Below, piece by piece: positions 1-6,261 of a stretch of DNA of 11,379 nt; position 1 is the stretch's first letter; each line of letters starts with the position of its first letter. This DNA is from an uncultured bacterium. GTDB taxonomy: Bacteria; Bacillota; Clostridia; Oscillospirales; Oscillospiraceae. Both the position numbers and the translations under genes were made by a program. The stretch covers positions 1 through 11,379 of the forward strand of contig CASEKM010000037.1 of NCBI GenBank assembly GCA_949288405.1, written 5' to 3'. The notes beneath the pieces are model-generated. The model worked only from the letters and a program-made list of their open reading frames with translations. It did no database searches and was not told the origin of the DNA.

Positions 1-660
1 GGCGATGTCCGGCTTCAGGGTGCCGACGGCCTCATAGCTCTCAAAGAGCTGGGGCATCTGCTCCTGGGTGAGGCCGCACAGGTCCAGCATCTCCTGGGAC
101 CAGCGCTTGTGCTCCACGTCCAGCAGCAGCATGCCGCTGGCGTCGGAGTAGTCGGTGCAGTGCACCCCGGTGAGAATATAGTTGATGTAGTCCTTGGGGA
201 GCATGACCCTGCGGATGCGGGCGAAGTGCTCCGGCTCGTGCTTCTTCAGCCACAGCACCTTGGGGGCGGTGAAGCCGGCAAAGGCGATGTTGGCCGTCCA
301 GGCGGACAGCTTGTCCTTGCCCACGGTGCCGTTCAGGTAGTCCACCTCTTCGGCGGTGCGGCCGTCGTTCCACAGGATGGCCGGACGGATCACCTGGTCG
401 TGCTCGTCCAGCACCACCAGGCCGTGCATCTGCCCGCCGGCGCCGATGCCCCGCACCTCTTTGGGGTCAAAGCCCTTCAGAAGCTCCGGGATGCCGGTGA
501 GGACGGCGTTTTTCCAGTCCTCCGGGGCCTGCTGGCTCCAGCCGGGGTGGGGGAACTCCAGGGGGTACTCCTTGGAGACCACGTTTTTGACGGCGCCCTC
601 CTGGTCCATCAGCAGCAGCTTGACGGCGGAGGTGCCCAGATCGATTCCAATATACAGCAT
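1..660 (-). CDS. xylB: Xylulokinase, N-terminal 220 residues (partial)
   Basis: FGGY-family sugar kinase that phosphorylates D-xylulose to xylulose 5-phosphate in the cytoplasm, feeding the pentose phosphate pathway. The frame is open from an ATG at 660 to the window edge, and the rest of the gene lies outside. Family motifs seen are the N-terminal MLYIGIDLGTS phosphate-binding motif (Asp7 matches Asp6 of E. coli XylB), GQMHG at residues 76-80, RPAILWNDGR at 92-101, GFTAPK at 129-134 and LPKDY at 154-158. These closely follow E. coli XylB from memory. The second catalytic Asp (E. coli Asp233) would fall just beyond the visible part. A GAGGAGG ribosome binding site sits at 667-673, six bases before the ATG. 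It is the last visible gene of the chvE-mmsA-mmsB-xylB run, 101 bp after mmsB, so the transported sugar is probably xylose or a sugar metabolised through xylulose. Another FGGY kinase specificity is possible but less likely. Confidence 0.93.
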   Translation of the reverse strand, partial: MLYIGIDLGTSAVKLLLMDQEGAVKNVVSKEYPLEFPHPGWSQQAPEDWKNAVLTGIPELLKGFDPKEVRGIGAGGQMHGLVVLDEHDQVIRPAILWNDGRTAEEVDYLNGTVGKDKLSAWTANIAFAGFTAPKVLWLKKHEPEHFARIRRVMLPKDYINYILTGVHCTDYSDASGMLLLDVEHKRWSQEMLDLCGLTQEQMPQLFESYEAVGTLKPDIA

Positions 661-673
661 AATGATCCTCCTC

Positions 674-689
674 GGGCCGGAGGCGGCCC
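674..689 (-). other. Short intercistronic hairpin before xylB
   Basis: A perfect 6-bp stem (GGGCCG at 674-679 and CGGCCC at 684-689) with a 4-base loop lies immediately upstream of the xylB ribosome binding site in the 101-bp gap after mmsB. A second GC-rich stem with one G-T pair is possible at 719-736. Neither is followed by a T-run, so termination is not indicated. They could protect or expose the xylB start on a processed mRNA. Functional meaning is inferred and weak. Confidence 0.35.
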
Positions 690-761
690 TGCATATTTGA
701 CTGAGGACAGGATATCACGGCCCCGGCGGCGGGGTCAACCTCCGGTCCGGCCTTTTCAAAC

Positions 762-1943
762 TCAGCCCTTGCCGGACTTGCGGCTGGTGACCACGTCGAA
801 GATGACGGCCAGGAGCAGCACGCCGCCCTTGACCACATACTGCCAGGAGTCGCCGATGCCCATGATGGACATGCCCATGTTGATGACGCCCAGCAGCAGA
901 GCGCCGATGACCACGCCGCCGATGGTGCCGCTGCCGCCGTAAGCGGAGGCGCCGCCGATGAAGCAGGCGCCGATGGCGTCCATCTCAAAGGAGGTGCCGG
1001 TCTGGCCGTTGACGGAGCCCACGCGGGCCACGTTCAGCAGGCCGCACAGGCCGGCCAGCAGGCCCATGTTGGCATAGGCGATGAAGTAAATCTTATTGGT
1101 GTTGATGCCGGAGAGCTGGGTGGCCTTCTCGTTGCCGCCCACCGCATAGAAGTACCGGCCGAAGGCGGTCTTGGCGGTGATGAAGTTGTAGATGAGGCAC
1201 ACGGCCAGCACCCACACCAGCATGACGGAGATGCCCCGGTACTGGCTGAGCATGTAGCAGTAAATCAAGATCAGGGCGGCGATGAGGCCGGCCTTCAGAT
1301 AGTCGGCCGCCACGCTGTTCTGGCGGTAGCCCATCTTGGCCCGCTCCCGGCGGTTCTTGACGGTGTTCAGGATCACATAGACCGCGGCCACCACGCCCAC
1401 CACCAGGGCGGAGAGAACGGTCTCCCCGTCATCCAGGCCGGGGACCTTGATGTAGGCGGTGAAGATGTTCAGGAAGGTGGAGTCCTGTACGGCCACGGTC
1501 TGGTTGTCCAGCACCAGGCGGCCGATGCCGCGGAAGATGAACATGCCGCCCAGAGTGGTGATGAAGGGCGGGATGCGCACATAGCCGATCCAGTAGCCCT
1601 GCCACACACCCACCAGCAGGCCCACGAACAGGCAGATGACGATGGCCAGGATGGCGTTCATGGAGAAGTCGGAGATCAGCACCGCGGCCAGACCGCCCAC
1701 CAGACAGATCACGGAGCCCACGGACAGGTCGATGTTGCCGCCGGTGAGGATACATAGCAGCATGCCGCAGGCCATGACCAGTACATAGCCGTTCTGGAGC
1801 ATCAGGTTGGACAGGTTCTGGGCGTAGATCAGACGCCAGTCGGTGAGAAACGCGAACAGGACAAAGACCACCGCCAGGGCGATGACCATGGTTTTCCGCA
1901 GGAAATTAAAGACTGCGGCGGAAGAATTCTTGGATGTTTTCAT
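762..1943 (-). CDS. mmsB: Multiple-monosaccharide ABC transporter permease (GguB/XylH type)
   Basis: Integral membrane permease of a CUT2-type sugar importer, 393 residues, which is normal for the GguB/XylH branch. It would dimerise and form the sugar channel with two ATPase domains of MmsA, fed by ChvE. The sequence has many hydrophobic segments and the family hallmark GGNIDLSVGSV in the N-terminal third. The C-terminal third has GRYFYAVGGNEKATQLSGI, the coupling region facing the ATPase, and GGASAYGGSGTIGG, both typical of BPD_transp_2 permeases. A GTG at 1952 would add three residues but sits only two bases after the GGGGAAGG ribosome binding site. The ATG at 1943, ten bases after it, is preferred. 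It starts 21 bp after the mmsA stop. The frame looks intact although mmsA is damaged. Substrate assignment rests on the neighbours. Confidence 0.93.
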   Translation of the reverse strand: MKTSKNSSAAVFNFLRKTMVIALAVVFVLFAFLTDWRLIYAQNLSNLMLQNGYVLVMACGMLLCILTGGNIDLSVGSVICLVGGLAAVLISDFSMNAILAIVICLFVGLLVGVWQGYWIGYVRIPPFITTLGGMFIFRGIGRLVLDNQTVAVQDSTFLNIFTAYIKVPGLDDGETVLSALVVGVVAAVYVILNTVKNRRERAKMGYRQNSVAADYLKAGLIAALILIYCYMLSQYRGISVMLVWVLAVCLIYNFITAKTAFGRYFYAVGGNEKATQLSGINTNKIYFIAYANMGLLAGLCGLLNVARVGSVNGQTGTSFEMDAIGACFIGGASAYGGSGTIGGVVIGALLLGVINMGMSIMGIGDSWQYVVKGGVLLLAVIFDVVTSRKSGKG

Positions 1944-1964
1944 TGTTGTCACACCTTCCCCTTG

Positions 1965-3417
1965 TTACGCCTTGGCGGTATCCCGGATGATGTAGCCCAT
2001 GATGCTCTCCTGGGTGGCGTCGGCGGCGTTGACCTCGGCCAGCAGACGGCCCTCGTTCATCACATAGATCCGGTCGCACATGCCCAGCAGTTCGGGCAGC
2101 TCGGAGGAGATCATCACCACCGACTTGCCCTGGGATACCATGTCGTTGATCAGGCAGTAAATATCGTACTTGGCGCCCACGTCGATGCCCGCCGATGCGC
2201 TGCTCGATGGAGGGGGTCTTGGTCCCCATCTCCTTGGTCATCTGGTCGGCCACCTGGACCTCCTTGTCCGTGTCGATGACGCCGCCGCTGCACACCTTGT
2301 CCAGGCGGGCCAGGGTGGTGTTGAAGCGGATGGACTCGTCCAAAATCAGGCCGTTGGTCTTCCGGTCCTCGGTGACGTAGGCCAGCCTGTGGCGGATGGC
2401 GCTCTCAGGGCTCTTCAGGTCCACCTTCTCCCCGTTCAGGTACACCTCGCCGGAGATGCCGGCGCCGTAGCTGTGGCCGAAGATGGACATGGCCAGCTCG
2501 GTGCGGCCGGCGCCCTGCAGGCCGGAGAAGCCCACCACCTCGCCCTTGCGGACGTAGAAGGACACGTTGTCGTCTACCACCCGCTCGGGGTACAGGGGGT
2601 GGTGCACCGTCCAGTTTTTCACCTCCAGGCTCACCTGGTCCTGGACCTTGTGCTCCCGCTTGGGGTAGCGGTCCTCCATGGCGCGGCCCACCATGCCCTT
2701 GATGATCCGGTCCTCGCTGAACTCGTCCACCCCCTTCACCAGGGTCTCGATGGTGGAGCCGTCCCGGATGATGGTGGCCTTGTCGGCGCAGTAGATGATC
2801 TCGTTGAGCTTGTGGGTGATGATGATGGAGGTCAGGCCGTTCTTCTTGAACTCCATCAGCAGGTCCAGCAGCATCTTGGCGTCCTCGTCGTTGAGGGAGG
2901 AGGTGGGCTCGTCCAGGATGAGGAGCTTCACCTTCTTGGAGAAGGCCTTGGCGATCTCCACCAGCTGCTGCTTGCCGGTGCCGATGTCCTTGACCAGGGT
3001 CTGGGCCGACTCGTTCAGGCCCACCTGCTTCATATGTTGTTCGGCCTCATAGTAGGTCTTGTTCCAGTCGATGAAGCCGAATTTGTTTTTGATCTCATTG
3101 CCCAGAAACATGTTCTCCCCAATGGAGAGCAGGGGGATCAGGGCCAGCTCCTGGTGGATGATGACGATGCCCACCGCCTCGCTGTCCTTCTGGTTCTTGA
3201 ATTGACAGAGCTTTCCGTCATAGTAGATTTCGCCGGAGTAGCTGCCCGCCGGATAGGTTCCAGAGAGCACATTCATCAGGGTGGACTTCCCCGCGCCGTT
3301 CTCCCCGATCAGCGCGTGGATCTCGCCCTCTTCCACCTTCAGGTTCACGTTGTCCAGCGCCTTCACGCCGGGGAACTCCTTGGTGATGGAGCGCATTTCC
3401 AAAAGTGTCTTAGCCAA
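1965..3417 (-). pseudogene. mmsA: Multiple-monosaccharide ABC transporter ATPase (GguA/XylG type), frame disrupted by an internal deletion
   Basis: Tandem-domain ATPase that should power the ChvE-MmsB sugar importer. The first frame runs from a TTG start at 3417 (AGGAGG site about eight bases upstream) through residue 409 near 2191. Domain 1 is complete: Walker A GENGAGKS (38-45), GTGKQQLVEIAKA (147-158) in the signature region, Walker B LLILDEP (165-171) and switch His202. Domain 2 has its usual degenerate Walker A GLQGAGRT (299-306) and TEDRK (349-353), then reaches IEQRIG. The sequence resumes in another frame at GIDVGAKYDIYCLI and runs 74 residues to TAKA at 1965. Family members have about 30 residues between these points, including LSGGNQQ and LILDEPTR, which are absent here. 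The visible pieces total 483 residues against a usual length near 513, implying a net loss of about 89 nt. Read literally, frame 1 runs on to a TAA at 1906, ending in foreign residues inside mmsB. Either a real mutation or an assembly error. Confidence 0.85.
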
Positions 3418-3459
3418 ACAAAGTTCCTCCTCTCCGCCGCGGTATCCCAGATATTGAGA

Positions 3460-3485
3460 ATGGGCGGGGCAGATGCCCCGCCCAT
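3460..3485 (-). promoter_or_regulatory. Perfect 12-bp stem-loop between chvE and mmsA
   Basis: Positions 3460-3471 (ATGGGCGGGGCA) and 3474-3485 are exact reverse complements with two bases between them. They sit in the 98-bp gap after the chvE stop and before the mmsA ribosome binding site. On the minus strand the stem is followed by ATTCTCAATA, too few T residues for a confident intrinsic terminator. In many binding-protein-dependent transporter operons, such a stem after the binding-protein gene stabilises its mRNA or attenuates read-through, giving more binding protein than membrane components. That role is inferred here. Confidence 0.75.
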
Positions 3486-3515
3486 CGGTCAGTCTGTCAT
3501 AATCTGGCGGTTTTC

Positions 3516-4700
3516 TCAGCTGTTGGACTCAGGAACGACCAGATAGCCGTCATCGCCCACGGTGTAGTAGCCGGTGTCCACCAGCTTCTCCTGCATGTTG
3601 TCGGCGGTAACAACGTCGGGCACCAGCAGGAAGGAGGGGCAGTTGTGGCCCTCGGAGGTGGCGTAGGACTCGGTGTCGTAGGTGCACTCGAAGTCCCAGG
3701 CGGAGTTGGTGATCAGGGTATCGTCGATGGTGTCGCCGTTCAGGATGGCCTTGGCCAGGTCCAGGGTGACAACGGCCTCGTTGGCCACGGCCTTGTACAC
3801 GGTCATGGACTGCAGGCCGTCCTTGATGTTCTTCAGGTTGGCCACGTCGCCGTCCTGGCCGGTGATGACGATGTCAGCCTTGTTGGCGCCGGCGTAGTCG
3901 GACTGGATGGCCTGGGTCACGCCCAGAGAGGTGGAGTCGTTGGAGCACAGCCAGGCGTCCAGCTGGGTGCCGTCGGCGTAGTAGGAGGCCAGGATGTTCT
4001 GAGCGCGCTCCATAGCGGTCTGGGACTCCCAGGCGGCGGTGGCGACGGCGTCAAACTCGGTCTGGCCGGAGACGACTACCAGCTTGCCCTCGTCGATGTA
4101 GGGCTGGAGCTGATCCACAGCGCCGTTGAAGAAGTAGGGGGCGTTGTTGTCGGCGGGGTCGCCGGCGGTGAACTCGATGTTGAAGGGGCCGGCCTGGTTC
4201 TCCAGGTCCAGGGCCTCCACGATGTACTGGCCCTGCAGGGTGCCCACGGTGTAGTTGTCGAAGGACACGTAGTAGGACACGTTGTCGTTCATGATCAGGC
4301 GGTCATAGGCGATGATGGGGATGCCGGCCTCACCGGCCTCGTTCATCACGGTGTTCAGGGCCTCGCCGTCGATGGCGGCCACCACCAGCAGGTCCACGCC
4401 CTCGGCGATCATGTTCTGGATGTCGCTCACCTGGCGGTTGGTGTCGTTGTCGGAGTAGGTGACGATGGTCTCATAGCCGGCGGCCTTGAACTGCTCGTCC
4501 AGGTAGGAGCCGTCGCGGTTCCACCGCTCCAGGGACTGGGTGGGCATGGCGATGCCCACCTTCTGGGCGCCGTCAGAGGCCACGGAGCCGGACGCGGAGC
4601 CAGAGCCGGAGCCGCTGGCGGCGCTGCTGCTGTCGCCGCCGCAGGCGGCCAGGGACAGGGACATGGCTAATGCAAGAGACAGGGCAAGGACTTTTTTCAT
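3516..4700 (-). CDS. chvE: Multiple-monosaccharide ABC transporter substrate-binding lipoprotein (ChvE/XylF type)
   Basis: Extracytoplasmic sugar-binding protein of 394 residues that delivers monosaccharides to MmsB. The N-terminus is a lipoprotein signal peptide (MKK, a hydrophobic run, then lipobox LAAC with lipidated Cys20). A flexible Ser/Gly/Ala-rich linker follows at about residues 22-43, as usual for membrane-anchored binding proteins in Firmicutes. The mature part is a Peripla_BP_4-type domain with ChvE-like motifs: VGIAMPTQSLERW, IPIIAYDRLI, NVSYYVSFDN, GPFNIEF, DPADNNA, PYIDEGKLVVVSGQ, ITGQDGD and a C-terminal VDTGYY. The match to Agrobacterium ChvE is from memory but extends along most of the chain. 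The ATG at 4700 has an AGGAGG site about eight bases upstream. It is the first gene of the sugar operon, with its own promoter region upstream. The xylulokinase downstream suggests xylose as a ligand. ChvE relatives also bind glucose, galactose and arabinose, so specificity is open. Confidence 0.93.
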   Translation of the reverse strand: MKKVLALSLALAMSLSLAACGGDSSSAASGSGSGSASGSVASDGAQKVGIAMPTQSLERWNRDGSYLDEQFKAAGYETIVTYSDNDTNRQVSDIQNMIAEGVDLLVVAAIDGEALNTVMNEAGEAGIPIIAYDRLIMNDNVSYYVSFDNYTVGTLQGQYIVEALDLENQAGPFNIEFTAGDPADNNAPYFFNGAVDQLQPYIDEGKLVVVSGQTEFDAVATAAWESQTAMERAQNILASYYADGTQLDAWLCSNDSTSLGVTQAIQSDYAGANKADIVITGQDGDVANLKNIKDGLQSMTVYKAVANEAVVTLDLAKAILNGDTIDDTLITNSAWDFECTYDTESYATSEGHNCPSFLLVPDVVTADNMQEKLVDTGYYTVGDDGYLVVPESNS

Positions 4701-4737
4701 AGCGCATTCCTCCTAAATAAAATGGTTGCTTGCGGGC

Positions 4738-4764
4738 GGGGGGCTGGCGGGAGCGCCGCCCCCC
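4738..4764 (-). promoter_or_regulatory. GC-rich hairpin at the 5' end of the chvE leader
   Basis: GGGGGGC at 4738-4744 pairs with GCCCCCC at 4758-4764, and inside it GGCG (4746-4749) pairs with CGCC (4754-4757) around the loop GGAG, with one bulged base at 4745. If the promoter at 4776-4803 is right, transcription starts near 4769. This 11-bp stem would then occupy roughly nucleotides 5-31 of the chvE mRNA, well before the ribosome binding site. A 5'-terminal stem of this kind commonly protects mRNA from 5'-dependent decay. The pairing is seen; the role is inferred. Confidence 0.6.
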
Positions 4765-4775
4765 TCTTGTCCATC

Positions 4776-4803
4776 ATTTTATAACTTGCTTTATAAAAGT
4801 CAA
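4776..4803 (-). promoter_or_regulatory. Probable sigma-A promoter of the chvE operon
   Basis: On the minus strand, TTGACT (4803-4798) is followed after 16 bases by TAAAAT (4781-4776). Both are close to the sigma-A consensus, and the predicted start near 4769 gives a leader of about 69 nt. A TATAAA at 4783-4778 is an alternative -10 with a 14-base spacer. A weaker alternative further upstream is TTGCAC (4883-4878) with TATTAT (4861-4856), spacer 16. Confidence 0.6.
4777..4798. promoter_or_regulatory. Perfect AT-rich inverted repeat in the chvE promoter, candidate repressor operator
   Basis: TTTTATAA at 4777-4784 and TTATAAAA at 4791-4798 are exact inverted 8-mers separated by six bases. They fill the spacer and overlap both the -35 and -10 elements of the predicted chvE promoter. 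Size and symmetry suit a dimeric winged-helix repressor, and the divergent ROK regulator is the obvious candidate. AT-rich sequences form such repeats by chance more easily than GC-rich ones, so this is a moderate-confidence call. Confidence 0.45.
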
Positions 4804-4805
4804 GA

Positions 4806-4834
4806 ACAAAGTGTAGAAACTATGTCAACTTTGT
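4806..4834. promoter_or_regulatory. Inverted repeat upstream of the chvE promoter
   Basis: ACAAAGT (4806-4812) and ACTTTGT (4828-4834) are exact inverted 7-mers separated by 15 bases, placed just upstream of the chvE -35. The minus-strand hexamer TTGACA at 4828-4823 lies inside it, but no good -10 follows at 16-18 bases. It could be a second regulator site or chance. Confidence 0.3.
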
Positions 4835-4901
4835 CATCGTGCATTAAATTGGGAGATAATAACTGTGCAAAAAGACGGTGCAATTCAAATCTTATGAAAA
4901 G

Positions 4902-4928
4902 TAGTTTGTTAAAAAGAAAACAAAAACT
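4902..4928. promoter_or_regulatory. Degenerate xylO-like site (XylR-type ROK operator)
   Basis: TAGTTTGTT at 4902-4910 matches the left half of the Gram-positive xylose operator as I recall it from Bacillus (TTAGTTTGTT, then an inverted AACAAACTAA). The right half here, AACAAAAACT at 4919-4928, carries two extra A residues. The position between the two divergent promoters, with a ROK repressor and a xylulokinase nearby, supports the idea. The poor right half and the distance of about 100 bp from the chvE -35 argue against it. Confidence 0.35.
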
Positions 4929-4959
4929 TCTAAATCCGCCCGATTCCGCCGGAACGCGC

Positions 4960-4973
4960 AGTTGACGGTTTCA
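4960..4973 (-). promoter_or_regulatory. cre-like catabolite control site overlapping the regulator promoter
   Basis: Read on the minus strand, 4973-4960 is TGAAACCGTCAACT. It fits the relaxed CcpA site pattern TGNAANCGNNNNCN, with two departures from the stricter TGWAARCGYTWNCW form. It overlaps the -35 of the ROK gene promoter. It could place the locus under catabolite control, but a relaxed 14-mer is weak evidence. Confidence 0.3.
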
Positions 4974-4989
4974 GAAAATATGATAAAAT
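4962..4989 (+). promoter_or_regulatory. Probable sigma-A promoter of the ROK regulator
   Basis: TTGACG (4962-4967) and TAAAAT (4984-4989) are separated by 16 bases, each with one mismatch to consensus. The predicted start near 4996 gives a leader of about 28 nt before the ATG at 5024. Confidence 0.6.
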
Positions 4990-5023
4990 AAAGGGCAAGA
5001 TATCTCTTTTGTAAAATAGTTTC

Positions 5024-6172
5024 ATGGAAGTGAAGAGTGTGAGAGAGTACACCGACGCCCCAGGCGACCGCCGCCGGCAGACCCGCAGCAGCGTCTACCA
5101 CTACCTGTACGAGACGCGGGAGTTCTGTACCAGGCAGTCCCTGGCCCAGGCCCTGGACCTGAGCCTGCCTACCATCTATCAGAATCTGACGGACCTGGTG
5201 GACGCCGGTCTGGTGCAGTATGCCGGGCAGTCCCAGTCCACCGGCGGCCGGAAGGCCAGCGGCGTCTCCATCGTTCCCGACGCCCGGATCGCGGTGGGCG
5301 TGGCCGTCACGGAGAACCGCCTGCGCTTCTCCGCCGCCGACCTGCGCCTGCGGGAGATCGCCTACCACAAGGTGGCGCACACCTCCCGATTCCAGATGGA
5401 AGACCTGGGGGATCTAGTGGCCCAGGAGCTGGAGCGCTTTCTGGACGACTGCGGCCTTGACCGCGGCCGCCTGCTGGGGGTGTGTCTGACGCTGCCCGGC
5501 GTGACCAACCGGGCGGGCACCCGCCTGCTGTCCGCCCCCACCATGCATCTCCACGACGTGGACTTGGAGGGGCTGACCAGCCGCATCCCATACCCCACCT
5601 ACGTGGAGAACGACGCCACCTGCAGCGGCTATGCCGAGTGGTTCATGCGGGGGGACCGGGAGAATATGGCCTATCTCTCCCTAGAAAACGGCGTGGGCGG
5701 AGCGTTCATCACCGGCGGGACCCTCTACGCCGGGGACAACCGGCGCAGCGCCGAGTTCGGCCACATGTGCGTGGAGGCGGGGGGACTGCCCTGTGCCTGC
5801 GGCAAGTGGGGCTGCCTGGAGGCCTACTGCTCCGACTGGCGGATCCGAGACACCTTCGGCGTGTCCCTGAAAGAGTTCTTTGACGGGGTGAAGGCCGGGA
5901 ACCCGGAGTATTCCGCCCTCTGGCGGGACTTCCTGTTCCATCTGGCGGTGGGCGTGGGCAACATCCGCATGGCGCTGGACTGCACCGTGGTACTGGGTGG
6001 CTTTATGAGCCAGTTCCTGGACCCCTACCTGCCCATGCTCCGGGAGTTCGCCGCCGCCAACGACCCCTTTGAGCGGCGGGCGGACTACCTGCAGCTGAGC
6101 GTGCTGCGCAGCCACGCCGTCCCCCTGGGTGCCGCCCTCCACTTTATCCAGGAATTTTTGGATACCGTGTGA
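5024..6172 (+). CDS. ROK-family transcriptional regulator (XylR/NagC type)
   Basis: Sugar-responsive DNA-binding repressor of 382 residues, the normal length for ROK regulators with an N-terminal winged helix. Residues about 20-75 form the HTH domain (TRQSLAQALDLSLPTIYQNLTDLVDAGLV, with a TGGRK wing at 73-77). Residues about 85-380 form the ROK domain. VENDAT (194-199) covers the position of the sugar-kinase catalytic Asp. The zinc site is clear: His247 in EFGHM and Cys257, Cys259 and Cys264 in CACGKWGCLEAY. The kinase-type phosphate loop is altered to ENGVGGAF, as in non-catalytic ROK regulators. It is divergent from chvE and is most likely the repressor of that operon with a sugar inducer, which is inferred from position. 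No clear ribosome binding site precedes the ATG at 5024. A GTG at 5039, eight bases after GGAAG, is an alternative start that removes five residues. Calling it XylR would need ligand data. Confidence 0.9.
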   Translation: MEVKSVREYTDAPGDRRRQTRSSVYHYLYETREFCTRQSLAQALDLSLPTIYQNLTDLVDAGLVQYAGQSQSTGGRKASGVSIVPDARIAVGVAVTENRLRFSAADLRLREIAYHKVAHTSRFQMEDLGDLVAQELERFLDDCGLDRGRLLGVCLTLPGVTNRAGTRLLSAPTMHLHDVDLEGLTSRIPYPTYVENDATCSGYAEWFMRGDRENMAYLSLENGVGGAFITGGTLYAGDNRRSAEFGHMCVEAGGLPCACGKWGCLEAYCSDWRIRDTFGVSLKEFFDGVKAGNPEYSALWRDFLFHLAVGVGNIRMALDCTVVLGGFMSQFLDPYLPMLREFAAANDPFERRADYLQLSVLRSHAVPLGAALHFIQEFLDTV

Positions 6173-6222
6173 CAGAGGGCTGCCGGCCGGTCCGTTTTGA
6201 GCAGCTTGCCCCATATATAGCA

Positions 6223-6261
6223 TAAGCCCCATGGGTCCACAATGTGGACCCATGGGGCTTA
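6223..6261. terminator. Perfect 39-nt palindrome between convergent genes, possible bidirectional terminator
   Basis: Positions 6223-6241 and 6243-6261 are exact 19-base reverse complements around a single central A at 6242 (arms begin TAAGCCCCATGGG). It lies 51 bp past the ROK stop and 168 bp past the livF stop, between converging transcripts. Neither side has a proper T-run, which weakens the intrinsic terminator call. It may block or terminate from both sides, or belong to the adjoining intergenic element. Confidence 0.5.

Noticed and set aside
3460..3485. Full intrinsic terminator call for the chvE-mmsA stem
   Set aside because: The minus-strand downstream sequence ATTCTCAATA has no T-run, and complete termination would silence mmsA, mmsB and xylB.
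2170..3546. Long plus-strand open frame (458 codons) opposite mmsA
   Set aside because: Composition is dominated by Val, Leu, Gly, His and Asp with no domain. It is the antisense shadow of a GC-rich gene with G/C third positions.
3645..4670. Plus-strand open frame of 341 codons opposite chvE
   Set aside because: Low-complexity Gly/Val/His protein, antisense to a clear ChvE-type gene.
4726..4965. 79-codon plus-strand open frame in the divergent promoter region
   Set aside because: No ribosome binding site or family resemblance, and it runs across the chvE promoter and leader hairpin.
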